The notes beneath the pieces were generated by a model. That model had not been told where the DNA came from. It worked only from the letters and a program-made list of their open reading frames with translations, and did not search any database. A DNA stretch of 64,000 bases. Origin: Brevipalpus yothersi. Its lineage: Eukaryota > Arthropoda > Arachnida > Trombidiformes > Tenuipalpidae. The DNA is taken from assembly GCA_003956705.1 (NCBI GenBank), contig QZCP01000035.1, forward strand, positions 248,001-312,000. Direction: 5' to 3'. The position numbers and the translations under genes are program-made. Within the stretch, counting starts at the first letter, position 1; the number at the start of each line of letters is the position of its first letter. This document shows positions 46,647 through 58,778 of the stretch, piece after piece.

Positions 46647-46898
46647 NNNNNNNNNNNNNNNNNNNNNNNNNNNNNNNNNNNNNNNNNNNNNNNNNNNNNN
46701 NNNNNNNNNNNNNNNNNNNNNNNNNNNNNNNNNNNNNNNNNNNNNNNNNNNNNNNNNNNNNNNNNNNNNNNNNNNNNNNNNNNNNNNNNNNNNNNNNNNN
46801 NNNNNNNNNNNNNNNNNNNNNNNNNNNNNNNNNNNNNNNNNNNNNNNNNNNNNNNNNNNNNNNNNNNNNNNNNNNNNNNNNNNNNNNNNNNNNNNNNN

Positions 46899-46958
<60 letters not shown>

Positions 46959-48569
46959 CACTTGAGAAGTTCAGCCATAGAAAAAGCATGTGGCCAAGAG
47001 TTCTGGGCCGATCATGCATAATACGATTTGAATTTGAGTTCTGAATCCTAAGGTTTAGAGGTTAAATAATATTGATATTGATTTCAATCAAAGGTCATAC
47101 GAGTACGAGAGATGGGAAATTTTTTCATTCCATGTTTTCTAATATGTTTAATTATGCAACCAGCAATTGTGAACATCCAATGAAAACGGACTCATTGTGA
47201 TCAATAATCTTATTTTTTTGTTAGAGATTAAAGCTTTGATAGATGAGAGCCAAGAAACAGTGTTCAAAAAATAGAAGAAATTGGCCAAAAGTGATCCACA
47301 AAAATATCAGAATAAATCACAAATCCAAGTTTGCAAAACTGTGGTAGGATGACCAAGTTGAGTAAAATTGGGGAAGAATCAAAATTTATGATCCAATCCA
47401 GATGATTTGTCTATGATTGCAAGTTAGAGAAAAGTCACGTTCAATATTTTCCAATTCTTGAGCTAAATTCAAGTAGTGATGCCAATCACTTTTATCATTT
47501 TCAACGAAAATACAAAGAAAGGAGGCGGACAGTAGCTGGTCACTGAAATATATCCTCCTCAACTATTGCGGTTTAATTCGGTTAGAGACGCTTCCCATTT
47601 GACTTCAATATTGAGACTATTGTAGACGAAAATGGATTGAAGATACTCTTATCCATCTGAACAATCACTTTTCTCCCAGTTTCGAATCTAATGCTCCAGT
47701 TATTCCGAGTGAATTAAATCAAATTTGAGTGAATTTGATCGAATGTTTTATTTTCAAAACTCTCATGCTCACATCATGAAGAAGAAAAAATGGAATTATC
47801 TGAAGTGATGTTCAACAAAAAGGTAAGATTATGCTCAATTCCATAGAGTTTTTCGAGTCATTTTTCTCAAAATCATCTGGAACGCTCTACATGTATGTGA
47901 ATATGGAAACAATAGGGCAAATTCGAAAATCAAGGATCACTCATTCTTTTCCACATCATTCTCAAGGGACAGTCACCATAATATCATAGAAGCACTTCAC
48001 TAAAAGAGATTTTTAGCATAAGAAACTTTGTAGCAATAGAAGAGTTACAAAACTTTATAAAAACCTTGAAAAATGAGAGTCAAGGCGAAAATGAAACGTA
48101 AAATGTTTGGAGTGAGCAAAATTTTTTTTTCATCTAGGTTAGAGTTAAGACCCCGGTGAGAGAAGAGCATCCAGTATGATAATTTTTTACTTAATTACAT
48201 AAGAAATTGTGACGTCAATAATATCACTTCGAGCGACTTGAGAGTGAGAAACCGATTAATGAGTTTATAAGCCTGGTCTAGGCTGATCAAGGCTGCCACA
48301 AGACTGGGAGAGAGAAAGAAAGAAAGAAAGAGAGAGAGAGAAAGGCGTTTCATCAACCTCAATGATGTGAATGAATCTGTGTACATCGAAACTGGGTTTT
48401 CCGTTGCTCAATACGAGTTCTAGGGAAAGTCCATTAATTCCGAGGAGTATTTCTTAAACTTTTGGTAAGAGAAATCGATGAGACAAATTTCAGGCTTTAG
48501 AATAATTTTATTCAACCAACACAAGGTCCGCTTGGTTGTAATTGAATTTAACGAAATCATTCTGGAAAT
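45464..48569. other. Gene-free stretch downstream of the SHOX-type gene
   Basis: 3.1 kb with no supported gene. It contains the gapped (GA)n tract and a shorter GAAA/GA run at about 48308-48343. The open frames through the N block are artefacts. Confidence 0.55.
46581..46956. repeat. (GA)n tract containing an assembly gap
   Basis: Pure GA from 46581 to 46646, then 252 N (46647-46898), then pure GA from 46899 to 46956. The same phase and motif on both sides suggest that the missing sequence is also GA or contains it. The true length is unknown. Confidence 0.98.
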
Positions 48570-51500
48570 ATGGTGCCAAAATTTGTTCTTTTGTTATTTT
48601 TTAGTTTCAGTTTTAATTTCGCATATAGTGTGAGAATATTTAGCAAATATGAACAGCAATTTTTTGAAGTTTCAAAGACTCAAGTGCAACAGATAAGAGA
48701 AAATTTTGGTGATCTGTTCTGGGACTATTTACAGAAAGGCGATAAAAAGTTTGAACCACAAATTTCATCTGAATGTAGCAAAGAATTGAAATCAGCTGCA
48801 TTCAGCTCATCACGCGATGAAGAATGGAAGAGTAAATGTGAGTTATCAACATGAACTTATTTGAAAGTTTGCATTAGGTATATACCTGCCTAAGAAATGC
48901 TACAAGAATTTTCTATCAGTCTTATGTTATCGTCGAATTGAGCAAAATTATATGTGAAGTTCTATCTGATTCTTCTTTTGAACATTGAAAAGTGCGATCC
49001 CTCTCTGGTCAGTTTCCCAAAAATTTCGACAAAGGAACCTTGATTGATTTTGGAAAATATGATCAATGTTTGGCCACTAATTTCCCAATTGCCACACATT
49101 ACTGTATGGCTTCGTTCATACCAAGGGAAGAATGGCTGGAAAAAAGTCAACAAATCAGCTCTCGTGGGAATCCATTTTCGAACATTGAGTTTATACCTGG
49201 TATTGGTCTCACACTAAAAGTCGGATTATGTGTTCCTGCCAAGTGTTCTTCCACTGATGTGAGCTTAATTTATGACTATGGTGAGTAACCAGTGATTCAA
49301 ATTTAAATCAGTAATTTGAAACCCAGTTCTTCGATCTGATATTCAGCTCTGAACACTTCGCAATGGGAACAAGTGGAGGAATGTCGGTGCCTAGGACTGA
49401 ACAATTCTGGGCACGAAAGAGAATTCACAAAACTTCAGTACCTTTCAATGTGAGCCAATATCAACCTGTCTTCTAAGTTTTCTTCTCGAAATGAATTCTT
49501 CTGATTTTGTGTTTTATATGCATCAGATTTGTTATTGGTTCATTGATTTTTCTTGTCATTCGAGCTGGTCTACGAGATATTCGGTCGATGATCTCCTACT
49601 CCAATGATGAGCACGATTTTTTACACTCTTGTTTTTCACCAAAAGCTAATCTAATCGATTTGTTCATAAAATCTGATGAACCTCGATGGAAAATGATGGA
49701 TCAATTAAGGCTTTTCAGCTACCAAATTGTATTCATTGCTCATATAATGTTGTGGCCACCTTTTTTTGCCCCCTCTATCATCGGTTTGTAGAGTGTTCTC
49801 AATTGGGGGCGAAATTATTTTACAAGAATTTCTCTTTCAGATAAGTTTGATGATACGAAAAAGTTTGTTAATCAATTATGGACTCAACCATTAATCAACA
49901 ACTACTTTTTTGAAGGTCTTATCGGTCTAGGGTTAGTGAGAACTTTGACTTATTCTTGTCAGAATCATCTCGATTGACAGAAGTTAATGGTCCTATTATT
50001 TTTCTTTCCATAGTGGTATTTCCTCTGCAATATCAATTTGGGTCAAAACAGATAGGAATACAACTTTCCTACAATGCTTAAGGATGATCCTCTCAAGATT
50101 TGTCATGTAAGTAGCCCACAAAACTTATTTGGATATGGAATTTTCTACTCTTTCGATTAGCTAATACTGTTCAATCTTGAACAACTTGATCTATTGAGGA
50201 TGATTTCTTCATTGTTTCTCCACGAGTTTATTTGAATGCCATCAAAAACATTCGAAAACACTTTCTCTTGATCTTTCAAAATATTTATCCCTATCATAGG
50301 ACTCAACCGATCATTTTGGCGACAATTTTTCTTGAGGTGACAGTTTCTTCCTTCTTAAAAGGACCTGGTCTCTCCGTTTTCATTGAAACACCTTCTCAAG
50401 CATGTGAGAAAAATTTGATTCATCACATTCTACACATCAAAACATTTGTAGGAAAAAACATTATGGTACGAGTGGTGCAAAAATTTGATTGAGTATTGCA
50501 TAGTGATAATGCTTTTTTATCTCGACTCGATTTATTAGTGTGCTCCTCATTTCTGGTCATTATCTGCCGAATTTCACCTCTTTACTTTGGCAGTCTTCCT
50601 CATCTTTCTCTATCATCGTCATAAAACCTTGTCCAAATTTATCATGACCATCCTCACAATTGGTGGACTGGCCTATACAATGTCAGTGTTTTATCAACTC
50701 AATCTTACACCACTATTTCTTGTTTATCCATTCAAATTTTCGTGAGTATAACTTATACTGGACCATTCCGTTCTCCTAATTTCGATAATTTGCCAATCAA
50801 ATTTTTGCTCAAGGGATGGATTTGTGTACACCATGAACAACTATTTAACAACATCAACTCATCTGTGGATACATGTGGGCAATGTGCTCTTCTTTGTGCT
50901 CATAATGGAAAAGTTTGATGAGAAATTTACTCTGGTAAAATAGCTTGTCAATAGGCTTACAGATGCAATTTGTGCTGAAATCATTCTTAATTTTTTTTTG
51001 ACTCCTAGAAACAAAGATCACTACTTATGTGGATCGCTCGAGGTTTAATTGTGTTGTGTTGTTTTTCTTTGGCCATTTTCAACGTACAAAGTATAGCACC
51101 GACAGGTCTATCAAGCGCCATATTCATTTGTCTAGTTTATTCAGGCCTCATGTTCTATCTTTTCTGTGATATTTGCCGCAATGCAAAAGATGGACGTGAA
51201 ATGGTCAGTGAAAAAATGGTTGAAAGAAAAACGAACACCAATCATCTCGATAATCACACGAACTCTTCAGTCGATGTTAATTCAAATGATGAAAAGAGGC
51301 CTCAAAAAAGAAGAGCAAGTTTGTTCCAAATATTCTTAAGACTCTCGAAGATTGCATACTTCCCATCGACCATTGTGATATTCACTTTCTACGCTACTGC
51401 AAAAGAGCCCATCGACTTAATTAGTTTACAACAGGTAAGCGAGTATTTTTTGTTTACATTAACACGTTAATTTCAGTTGCTGAAATGAATGAAATGAAAT

Positions 51501-51815
51501 TTAAATTTTCCCCTCTTCGAGCCAATATTACGGGTAATCATAACTATATTGTATCATGACGAACATTCCCTGAGGGAGCTGAAAAAAAACTTTCTATCAA
51601 AACTAGTAGTTTTGAGCGAAGTGAAAATTTAATCTCAAAATCGCATAACAGTAAATATTTCACTTTTACAGGTAAAAAATATATTCGTCATTTATGCTTG
51701 CATTCTTGGTGCAGCCCCCATCTTTCACATTCTTGTCACTGGACCTTACTTGAAATTGGTATACTGGCCACGAGCTGGATCAAGTTCAAAGTCGGAAAAA
51801 TTAAGAATGGACTAG
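48570..51815 (+). CDS. nrf-6-like membrane acyltransferase (NRF + acyltransferase 3)
   Basis: Exons readable: 48570-48837, 48993-49280, 49347-49449, 49527-49783, 49841-49931, 50014-50106, 50199-50465, 50539-50741, 50814-50934, 51009-51434 and 51672-51815, about 750 residues. A signal peptide (KFVLLLFFSFSFNFAYS) is followed by a Cys-bearing extracellular NRF domain (FGKYDQCL, VGLCVPAKCSS, ECRCLGL). About ten membrane spans of the acyltransferase-3 fold come next, with LRLFSYQIVFIAH (conserved His), DDFFIVS, GPG and CAPHFWSLSAEFHLF. Family members (C. elegans nrf-6/ndg-4, many arthropod copies) act in epithelial lipid or drug transport. There is a problem: between 50106 and 50199 the best donor (GTAAGT at 50107) leaves two bases while exon 7 starts in phase 0, so the frame breaks by one base unless a weak donor at 50102 is used. 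It may be an assembly error, a pseudogene or a mispredicted exon. Confidence 0.82.
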
Positions 51816-54707
51816 TCAAACATAAATCCAGTTACAAAAGCTTTTGGAGTCTGATGAGCATTGCTACACAAGTATGCAAAGATAAGCTATCATTCGTGGA
51901 TGAATAAGAAAGCTCAAAGCAAAAATTAAGAAAAAATAGCCTACAGTTCCATATTTCAAAGATTAAAAGCAATTAACATTATTTACCAACAATATTATAG
52001 TCTTTGATTTCACATCTCTATTGAACTACATCTCCATTGACGATAGTAAGTGAAATTTCGTTCCCAATAGAAATTGTAAGCTTCTGAAAAATGGATTCGA
52101 TCGAGATCTAGGGAACACAAACTAATCAGGAGTTGGGAAAGTTTCATTCAAAACGAATCAATTTATAGTTGAGCATCCTAAAAAAGTGATGAACTCCTTA
52201 ATTAAGTGAATGAAAAAGAGGCTATAACACAGAGTGGTCTTGATGAATGTACAAGCAATTCACTAATTGATCTGAATAATTTTGAGGTTACTTCCATTCA
52301 AAATAGGTTCTTATCGCTCTTTTCGGCTCATGGAAAGACTATTCTCAAGTTAATTAGTAAGTGATAAAAGATAATTGAAAAAGAATTCCCTCATCATGAT
52401 TCGAACCGGCTTGATCCTCTCCGTTTTCATCAGATACTTTTATTGACCAACCGTTATTTTAGGAATCTGTACAACTCACAAGAAGATTCTCTATTGAAAA
52501 GGTCTCATCAAATTGATTAAAACTAAACGAGAAAGCGGTCGTGAATCACCACGATTCCAAGTGGAAAGGAAAATTGAGACACATTCTTTCAGTCTTTTAG
52601 ACTCGAAAACTCTTCTTACGTAATAAAAGCAATGAAAAAGACAGTCTCTCTTGAGAATAGAGATTCTTGTTCAACTTTTAAGCCATGTTATAGTATTATT
52701 GTTCCCTTATGAAGATTCTGCTCACTCCTTTGAACTATATAATGGCCATTGATCATCACTTACACACACACACATACACTTGAGCAACACATTCTCTCGG
52801 AATTTGTCCTAAATTTTTGTAAAAGTAAAAAGATAAATCACTTCCTCGAATTACCGAGTTCATGTCCTATACACAAAGAGATGAGACTTTGAAGGAAACA
52901 TTGAATACAATCGGACTGAGAAGATGCTCATAGATGTTTGTACACTGTTGATGGAACACGACTCAAAATTCTAATCGATCCAGAAGGAAGCATGAACATT
53001 AGGAGAATTCTCTGGATGATAATGCTTCTAATTGATCTATCCATTATATCAATTAGAAGCCATGATTCGAATTAAGTTCTATTCACACAAAATTATAGTC
53101 GTTGATGATAAGGAAATTATCATCAAGCTGCATTAGGAGCTCTATTCCTAGCCCATGAACTTCAAAATGTGTGTGAGAAAATAGGTCACATTTAATCTAT
53201 TGATTGAATAGTCATGATAGAATTGAGTTCTTTTTTGAACAAAAAATCGATTCATCTTCGATAAAGAGGATGGAAAAAGTCTCATGGGAATGATGAGAGG
53301 CAGCCTTCTCATTTTCTGGTGCCAAATTTAGAGATACTTTCACTCGATTGATGTTCAAATTCTTTGCGAGATTGAAGAAATCTGTAGTCTTTTGTTCAAT
53401 GAAGCTGAATACATTATACAAAATGAATATTCAATAGACTTGACATGTATGGAGCTGTTTTATAGAATGTGAAAGAATCTTTTTCGAGACAGATCAAAGT
53501 GATCACGGTTGAATGAACCTTGGAAAGATAAAATTCAGATAGAAAGCTCAGAAAATATGATGTATTGTGAAAACCTGTAAAATGAAGAGAAGGGTTCTTC
53601 AAGTGAAAATTGACTTTAAGATCATTTCCAGTTTTCCGATATCTAAGATGGAACCAAAATTATGCTTATCTAATTAGGCTCTAAGTGTTCATCAATTAAG
53701 TGAATTTAAGATATCATGATTTTTATTGGCAAACTGGATGCCATTAATAGAGGATTTTCTTTCTCTCTCTCTCTCTCGTTCTTTCTTTCTTTCATTCGAG
53801 ATTTTGAAGGGTTTTATGGGAGTACCCATAATTGTATTCAAATAGCGTGGTAGAGTTTGTTATTATTTGGATAAAGTAATTCGAAAACTACTCTCATCTA
53901 GGGACGAGAATATGGTCATTGATCACAGTCATAATTTTATCATCTCTTCCGTAAATCACTCATTCATAAAAGTTTCATTCCCGTTATATTCACTTAGCAT
54001 TGTTGCAACCTCTTTTACTGAGCTGCCAGAGATTGGCTCGACAAGAGAGAAGAGAAAAGAGAGAAGAGAGCGTAAAGATGAGAGTGATGATCGCCTCGAG
54101 ACGTGGTGAGTGAAGACACTTACAGAATATACAGAATATAAGCAACAACAACATAGCAAAATCCGACCAAATTACTCGAGGGACTCGTTTGTCAAGCGAA
54201 CAATTTTCATTCTCTCCTCAATTTGCTGCCTTCCTTTTGGACACCATCTCCCAGAGAGATTATGGCCATGAAGAGCAGCTCACAACGGAGCCCGATATGT
54301 ACCGGCCAAATCACTTCGCTCAAATTAATGGACCATGAAAATGTAACAGCTCGCTAGTTTGAAGCTTTTTGTGATGATGGAGATAACGGTAAAATTTTCT
54401 ACTGAAGGAGTTAACACAATTTAAATGGAAGGATCACCTTTGACCAGTGTAATGGTCAACGATACTCTATTGGATGATTTATTGATATTTCTTCGATGAC
54501 CTCTCGTTCTTATTGATTGCACTAGAGAAGAGTTTTTAGGATGAAAGTTTCGAAATTCATGCAACAATGAAGAAAAGATTTCAAATGCATCCAAATTTGA
54601 TGTTTCCGACTATTGGAAACCTTTTATTCACTAAAGACAAAGCCATTGTAAATTTTTTGGTGGAAAACTTCAAAGATCGATTCATAATTCGAGTCAATTT
54701 CTCGAGC
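51816..54707. other. Gene-free stretch
   Basis: 2.9 kb between the nrf-6-like gene and MTHFS. No supported gene. It has a short ACAC run near 52762-52776, a CT/TTTC run near 53759-53790 and a GA-rich patch near 54045-54070. Confidence 0.55.
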
Positions 54708-54741
54708 TACGATTAGTAGCTCAGATGAGCTACTAATCGTA
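54708..54741 (-). repeat. Perfect hairpin in the MTHFS 3' flank
   Basis: Arms 54708-54723 and 54726-54741 are exact 16 bp inverted repeats with a two-base spacer. A partial echo of the arm (TCGTAGTAGCTC) follows at about 54742-54753. It lies 26 bp past the MTHFS stop codon, so it would be in that mRNA's 3' UTR. Confidence 0.85.
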
Positions 54742-54767
54742 TCGTAGTAGCTCTCTTGCTACTCCAA

Positions 54768-55571
54768 TCAGTCTTGATTCTTTTGATATAGAACTTCGTT
54801 TATGGTCACATCGTTTGGGCCAACAGGCACGGATTGGACTATTTGCTGCTTGAATGCCACAGCAATAGTGTTTGGATAATGGCCAAAGCGTTCCTTATAT
54901 CGTGTCAAGTATACATCGTAGTAGCCCATACCATGTCCAAGACGATGGCCTTCTTTATCGAAAGCAACCCCTGGCATTATCATTAGGTCGAGTCCACCTG
55001 GAATTTTTCATCATCATTAGATAAGGGATTGGATTACGTACAGAAAAACTGACCTGACTCAATCGCTTCTGTTTCAACGGTAGCTGGTTGTCGAAGTCCA
55101 TACTTTCCCACTGGTAAAGCTTCTATTTCTCCTTCAGAGTTCATCAGAACCATATCCATTCGTTGAGAGCCGAATCTAGAAGAATCTAATCATTTTGATA
55201 GATGGAGACGAAAATTTTTCGCAAACTTACATAATTCGTGGAATAAAACATTTTTTTTCTTGCTCGAAGATTTTTTTAACTATCGGACTTGTATTAACCT
55301 CTTCTGGCATACTTAGGAATACGGACACTCTCTTAGCCTTCTGGAAGAGCTCATGATTGATCAACTGAAACAAAATAAGAGATATTGTTGATCACTGAGC
55401 CTACTTGATTATAATAATAAGGTTGTGAAAATATACCTGATCATAGACGCTCGATGATTGAATCTTCCGATCCTCTGGGCTCATTGCAGTCATGAGAGCT
55501 TCTATCTCAGCTCTTAATTCTTTTTTGGCTTTCTTGAGAATTTTACTCGGAAGGGAACTCTTGGACGACAT
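54768..55571 (-). CDS. MTHFS: 5-formyltetrahydrofolate cyclo-ligase
   Basis: Four minus-strand exons: 55571-55437, 55364-55231, 55175-55054 and 54997-54768, giving 206 residues (human 203), phases consistent. It converts 5-formyl-THF plus ATP to 5,10-methenyl-THF in the cytosol. Visible marks are the Lys-rich N-terminus (SKILKKAKKELRAEIEALM), SVYDQ, FLSMPEEVNTSPIV, IPRIM, the substrate loop EALPVGKYGLRQP, and the nucleotide-binding signature MPGVAFDKEGHRLGHGMGYYD, which is intact. The C-terminus ends VTINEVLYQKNQD. All introns are 55-78 bp. It is the last of four same-strand genes running leftward from 58778. Confidence 0.96.
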
Positions 55572-55979
55572 TATATTCCCCCGAAATTCACTTTTTCAAT
55601 TTTATGATAGGGCGTTAAAACTCAATCAAAAACTTCAATAATCCGGTGCTCTGGAACTAAGCAAAACAATTTTATCACTTATTATCTAACAAATGACATG
55701 TGCTCAGATCTACTCGATAGATCAGTGAAAAGATAAAATGAGTCACATCTTGTCAGAGACAATCTTTGTTGTGATAACAGTTGAAAGGTTTTCGTTCAGA
55801 CCATTCAACTGGAGAGATATTTTGAGGACTTGCAGCGAAAAACTTCAAGAATTGACGATAGGACTAGATTAAGTGTCGTAAAATGAGAATGTACTCGAAA
55901 AATGTGCATGAAAATGGTTTTTAATTTAATTTAGGATTGGCATTAATAAAAATAGATATAGATCATTTTAGCTTAGAAA
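55572..55979. other. Spacer between TVP23 and MTHFS
   Basis: About 410 bp holding the MTHFS promoter and the TVP23 3' UTR. No gene is seen. Confidence 0.6.
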
Positions 55980-56857
55980 CTAGTTCGAAGAAAGGGGAGT
56001 AAAGGCCGAACCTGGAGGTACATTGTCGGTGGACTTGCTGGAATTCAAGAACTGTGGAAGAAGGGAACAATAAGTGAAAAATTTGAAACATAGACGATTA
56101 CTTTAGAATCATAGAATCATACTAACGTTAAGGAATATTTTTTTGCCCAAGAAATGAGTAAAAGTAGACTTGACGTCCTTGGAACCAATTTTGCATCTTA
56201 GATAGCCATATAAATTAGACAAACTCAACACCAAAGCAAGCGCAACTACCACCTGAAGGATAAACAAAACTGTTATTGCAAACGGTCGTGATATTGATTT
56301 TTCATTCTACTTACAAACCAATGAATGTTTAAACGGAATATGGTAACAATTAAGAGAAAAAACCAAACTATAGGTGCTAAAATTAGTCCAGACCAGAATA
56401 TCCTTGCATCAGAAGTGCTACCTGACTCAGATGCCCATAAACTACTGGGAGAGAGATCACCTTGGCTGTTTAAATGTTTATTTTCGAATACCCAGTGACT
56501 ATGACCGTCATCATCGACATAGTTCCACCATCTCATTCCTACCAGCAATCGACCACTGACATTCTTGACAACCCAAAAATCAACTGATATTAAGAATATC
56601 AAAAGCACAAAAGTTGTCAGAAAGTTCTGACCGAAAAGGCCACCAAAAAGGTAGATAAGAATTGCTAGAGTTTTGAAAACAATATGGAAAAGAGCTGCTG
56701 TAGGATGTCTGCAATTGAGAAGAGAAAATAATTAACCGATATTCTTGATTAAGAAACTAATAACTTACTGGAATCGACGACTAGCATCAACTCTTGAAGT
56801 GACATCACGCTCCAAATCGAAAATTAGATGCTCTGGGCTACGAGGAGAAGATAACAT
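55980..56857 (-). CDS. TVP23: Golgi membrane protein TVP23 (FAM18)
   Basis: Four minus-strand exons: 56857-56769, 56708-56315, 56252-56127 and 56051-55980, about 226 residues. Four membrane spans are visible (HIVFKTLAILIYLFGGLF, FVLLIFLISVDFWVV, FWSGLILAPIVWFFLLIVTI, VVVALALVLSLSNLYGYLRC). The diagnostic block NVSGRLLVGMRWWNYVDDDG is followed by SHWVFENKH and ends with CKIG...FLGKKIF. TVP23 proteins are conserved late-Golgi/trans-Golgi vesicle proteins linked to traffic with YIP-family partners. The biochemical activity is unknown. A 30-residue cytosolic N-terminus comes from its own exon. It starts only 75 bp past the BORCS5 stop on the same strand, so it may share transcription or have an extremely compact promoter. 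Confidence 0.94.
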
Positions 56858-56932
56858 TTGGTTCGGATACTAATTAGAGAGAATTACTCCTGAGACAATC
56901 AGATAGGGATGAGATTTTCTTCTCCTAATCTT

Positions 56933-57705
56933 TCAAGGGTTCTTCGATACTTTGGTAAAAGCCTCTAGCTTGAGATGTTGTGGAAGAGATTTGTTGAGTA
57001 GATCGATCTTGGCAAGACAACTTTCCAAGTTTGCCTCGTATTTATCGAAAAGCTTCTCAATTTCACCAAGCTTTTCCAAGCTTGACACTACTTTTCGGAT
57101 TCGTTTCTCTTTTTCCGCTATGATATGATTGGCAAGAATTGATGATTCAGTATCAGCTTCACGTATGAGTTCTATGATTCGATTCTGATTTCGTACAACA
57201 CCTTCGGCTTGAAATCTCAAATAGTGTTCAAATGCAAGGCCAAGATCAATAATAGGTTGAGGCTGCAATTGAATGTAAGATGATGAAAGGGTTTCGTGTC
57301 CAATGGGAATCAATGGTTTGAAGGGTAAACGAAAATTGATTCGCTCTTCCGACGGATTAGAAATACGATTAACAACAATCACACCACCAGCATCATCAGT
57401 ATTGTGTTCATGAACAGGTTGTAGTTGATCACTTTCTTTCTGATGTTGATTAGTACTGTGACCCCCACCGAATCTTGATGATCTAGGTGACTGTAGGTGT
57501 AAACAAAAAAATCAATATTCATGAATCTACATCACAATCAATCACACCTCATGACCATAATCCGAATGCATCATAATCAACAACAACAACAATAACTTAC
57601 CTGTTGTCTTAAAGGTTCACTGAAAGCTCTCGATAGTGATGTTGATCCTCGTAAATTTGATTTATTTTGATACGATTTTCGTTGTGATGAAGCTTCGGCT
57701 CCCAT
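56933..57705 (-). CDS. BORCS5: BLOC-1-related complex subunit 5
   Basis: Two minus-strand exons, 57705-57601 and 57490-56933, giving 220 residues (human 196). The start MGAEASSQRKSYQ fits an N-myristoylation signal (Gly2, Ser6), the known lysosome anchor of BORCS5. Exon 2 carries GGVIVVNRISNP (human IVVV segment), RLPFKPLIP, and then a long coiled coil (about residues 120-205, with FEHYLRFQAEGVVRNQNRI and LFDKYEANLESCLAKI), ending SLPQHLKLEAF. BORC recruits Arl8 to lysosomes, which links them to kinesin and controls lysosome position. Sequence similarity is modest, but the Met-Gly start, motif order and length agree. It lies between TVP23 and PSME3IP1 on the same strand. Confidence 0.85.
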
Positions 57706-58116
57706 CAAACTGATCGATGTGATATTTCAAAAGTGTTGCTCAACATACCACATTAATCACTTGACAACAAAAGCCATAAACAATCGACACCGAAACTATC
57801 AATTTAATATTTCAATTTGTGTGTGTTTTGTATGTTTGCATGCGTTACAAATGCCGGAGAGAGACGATGTCAAGTCGGATTGGTTGAATCAATCCCGCGG
57901 AGCGAAGAGTTCAAATTTGAATGGCAAATAATTTTGAGAATTGGTGTTAAATTTGTTTTGAACAAATGAAATATTTTTCTTCTGTTTGACAGATTTGATC
58001 TACAATCCCATAATGTTCAATCTAACAAAATTTGTATGCATGTTATTGGGATGATGGAATTTATTTAGAAAGAGAGAACATTGCAAAGTGTAAAATTGTA
58101 TGTGTGATGATGATGT
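57706..58116. other. BORCS5 upstream / PSME3IP1 3' spacer
   Basis: About 410 bp. No gene is seen. It includes the BORCS5 promoter and the PSME3IP1 3' UTR. Confidence 0.6.
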
Positions 58117-58778
58117 TTAGGAATCAGTTTTCAGTCTCTTTGGTGGTCTATCTTCGGAATCACTTTCATCATCATTATCAGCCGAAAGCTCAGAAGAACT
58201 ACATGAATCAGAATCATAAGCAACCAGATTAGGCTTACAATCTGTGTCCTCCTTTGGTTTGATCAGGCCAGCAAGTGGATTGCTTGATTGCTTCTTACTC
58301 GTTGCCGGTTTACATGTGACTTTATTAGTGGAAGTAATTGAGAAGCTTTTCTTGAATTCATCAATTCTTTTCTCTTGCTCCTGTTCACTTAGATTTTGCA
58401 TAGCTGATTTGAATTCATCTAGTGCCTTTTTCTCCTCTAATCGGCGAATTTTTTCCGCATCTTCTTTGGTTTGATCTACCATCTCAAGAAAAGATACCTC
58501 CTCATCGTTCAGCCCTCGAATAAGATTTTTCAGTCTCTTCGCTTCATCATATTCTTCCTGTTGTTTCATTTTATTAGATTGTAATCGCTCAAATAGAGAT
58601 CGTGGATCATATTCTTCTTCCGGTGCCTCTGTAAAACAATATAATTAATTGAACGAACCAACATAGATCACCAATCGTTCTTACCTAGAGGCTGATCTGG
58701 TCTCCTAGTTTTTTCCCATTCCTCTTGACGTTTCTTTCGCCGAGCATCAAGTTCAGTTTCCGATACAAACTTATTCAT
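58117..58778 (-). CDS. PSME3IP1: NIP30/FAM192A (PSME3-interacting protein)
   Basis: Two minus-strand exons, 58778-58685 and 58628-58117 (56 bp intron), giving 201 residues (human 254). It contains the defining NIP30 block: KFVSETELDARRKKRQEEWE, then YDPRSLFERLQSNKMKQQEE and NLIRGLNDEEVSFLE, a charged coiled coil. The C-terminus is acidic and Ser-rich (DSDSCSSSELSADNDDESD) and ends with a basic nuclear-signal-like PPKRLK. In mammals the phosphorylated Ser-rich C-terminus binds the nuclear proteasome activator PA28gamma (PSME3). Here the Ser/Asp cluster is conserved in character. The start at 58778 matches the family opening KK/NKFVSE. The first intron splits the same conserved region cleanly in phase. 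Confidence 0.93.

Noticed and set aside
46513..47044. Open frames of 128-173 codons across the N block
   Set aside because: They are made of GA/TC repeat (RE, SL dipeptides) and unknown bases.
54045..54072. GA-rich patch taken as a possible regulatory array
   Set aside because: Short, impure, and not near any gene start; common background in this genome.
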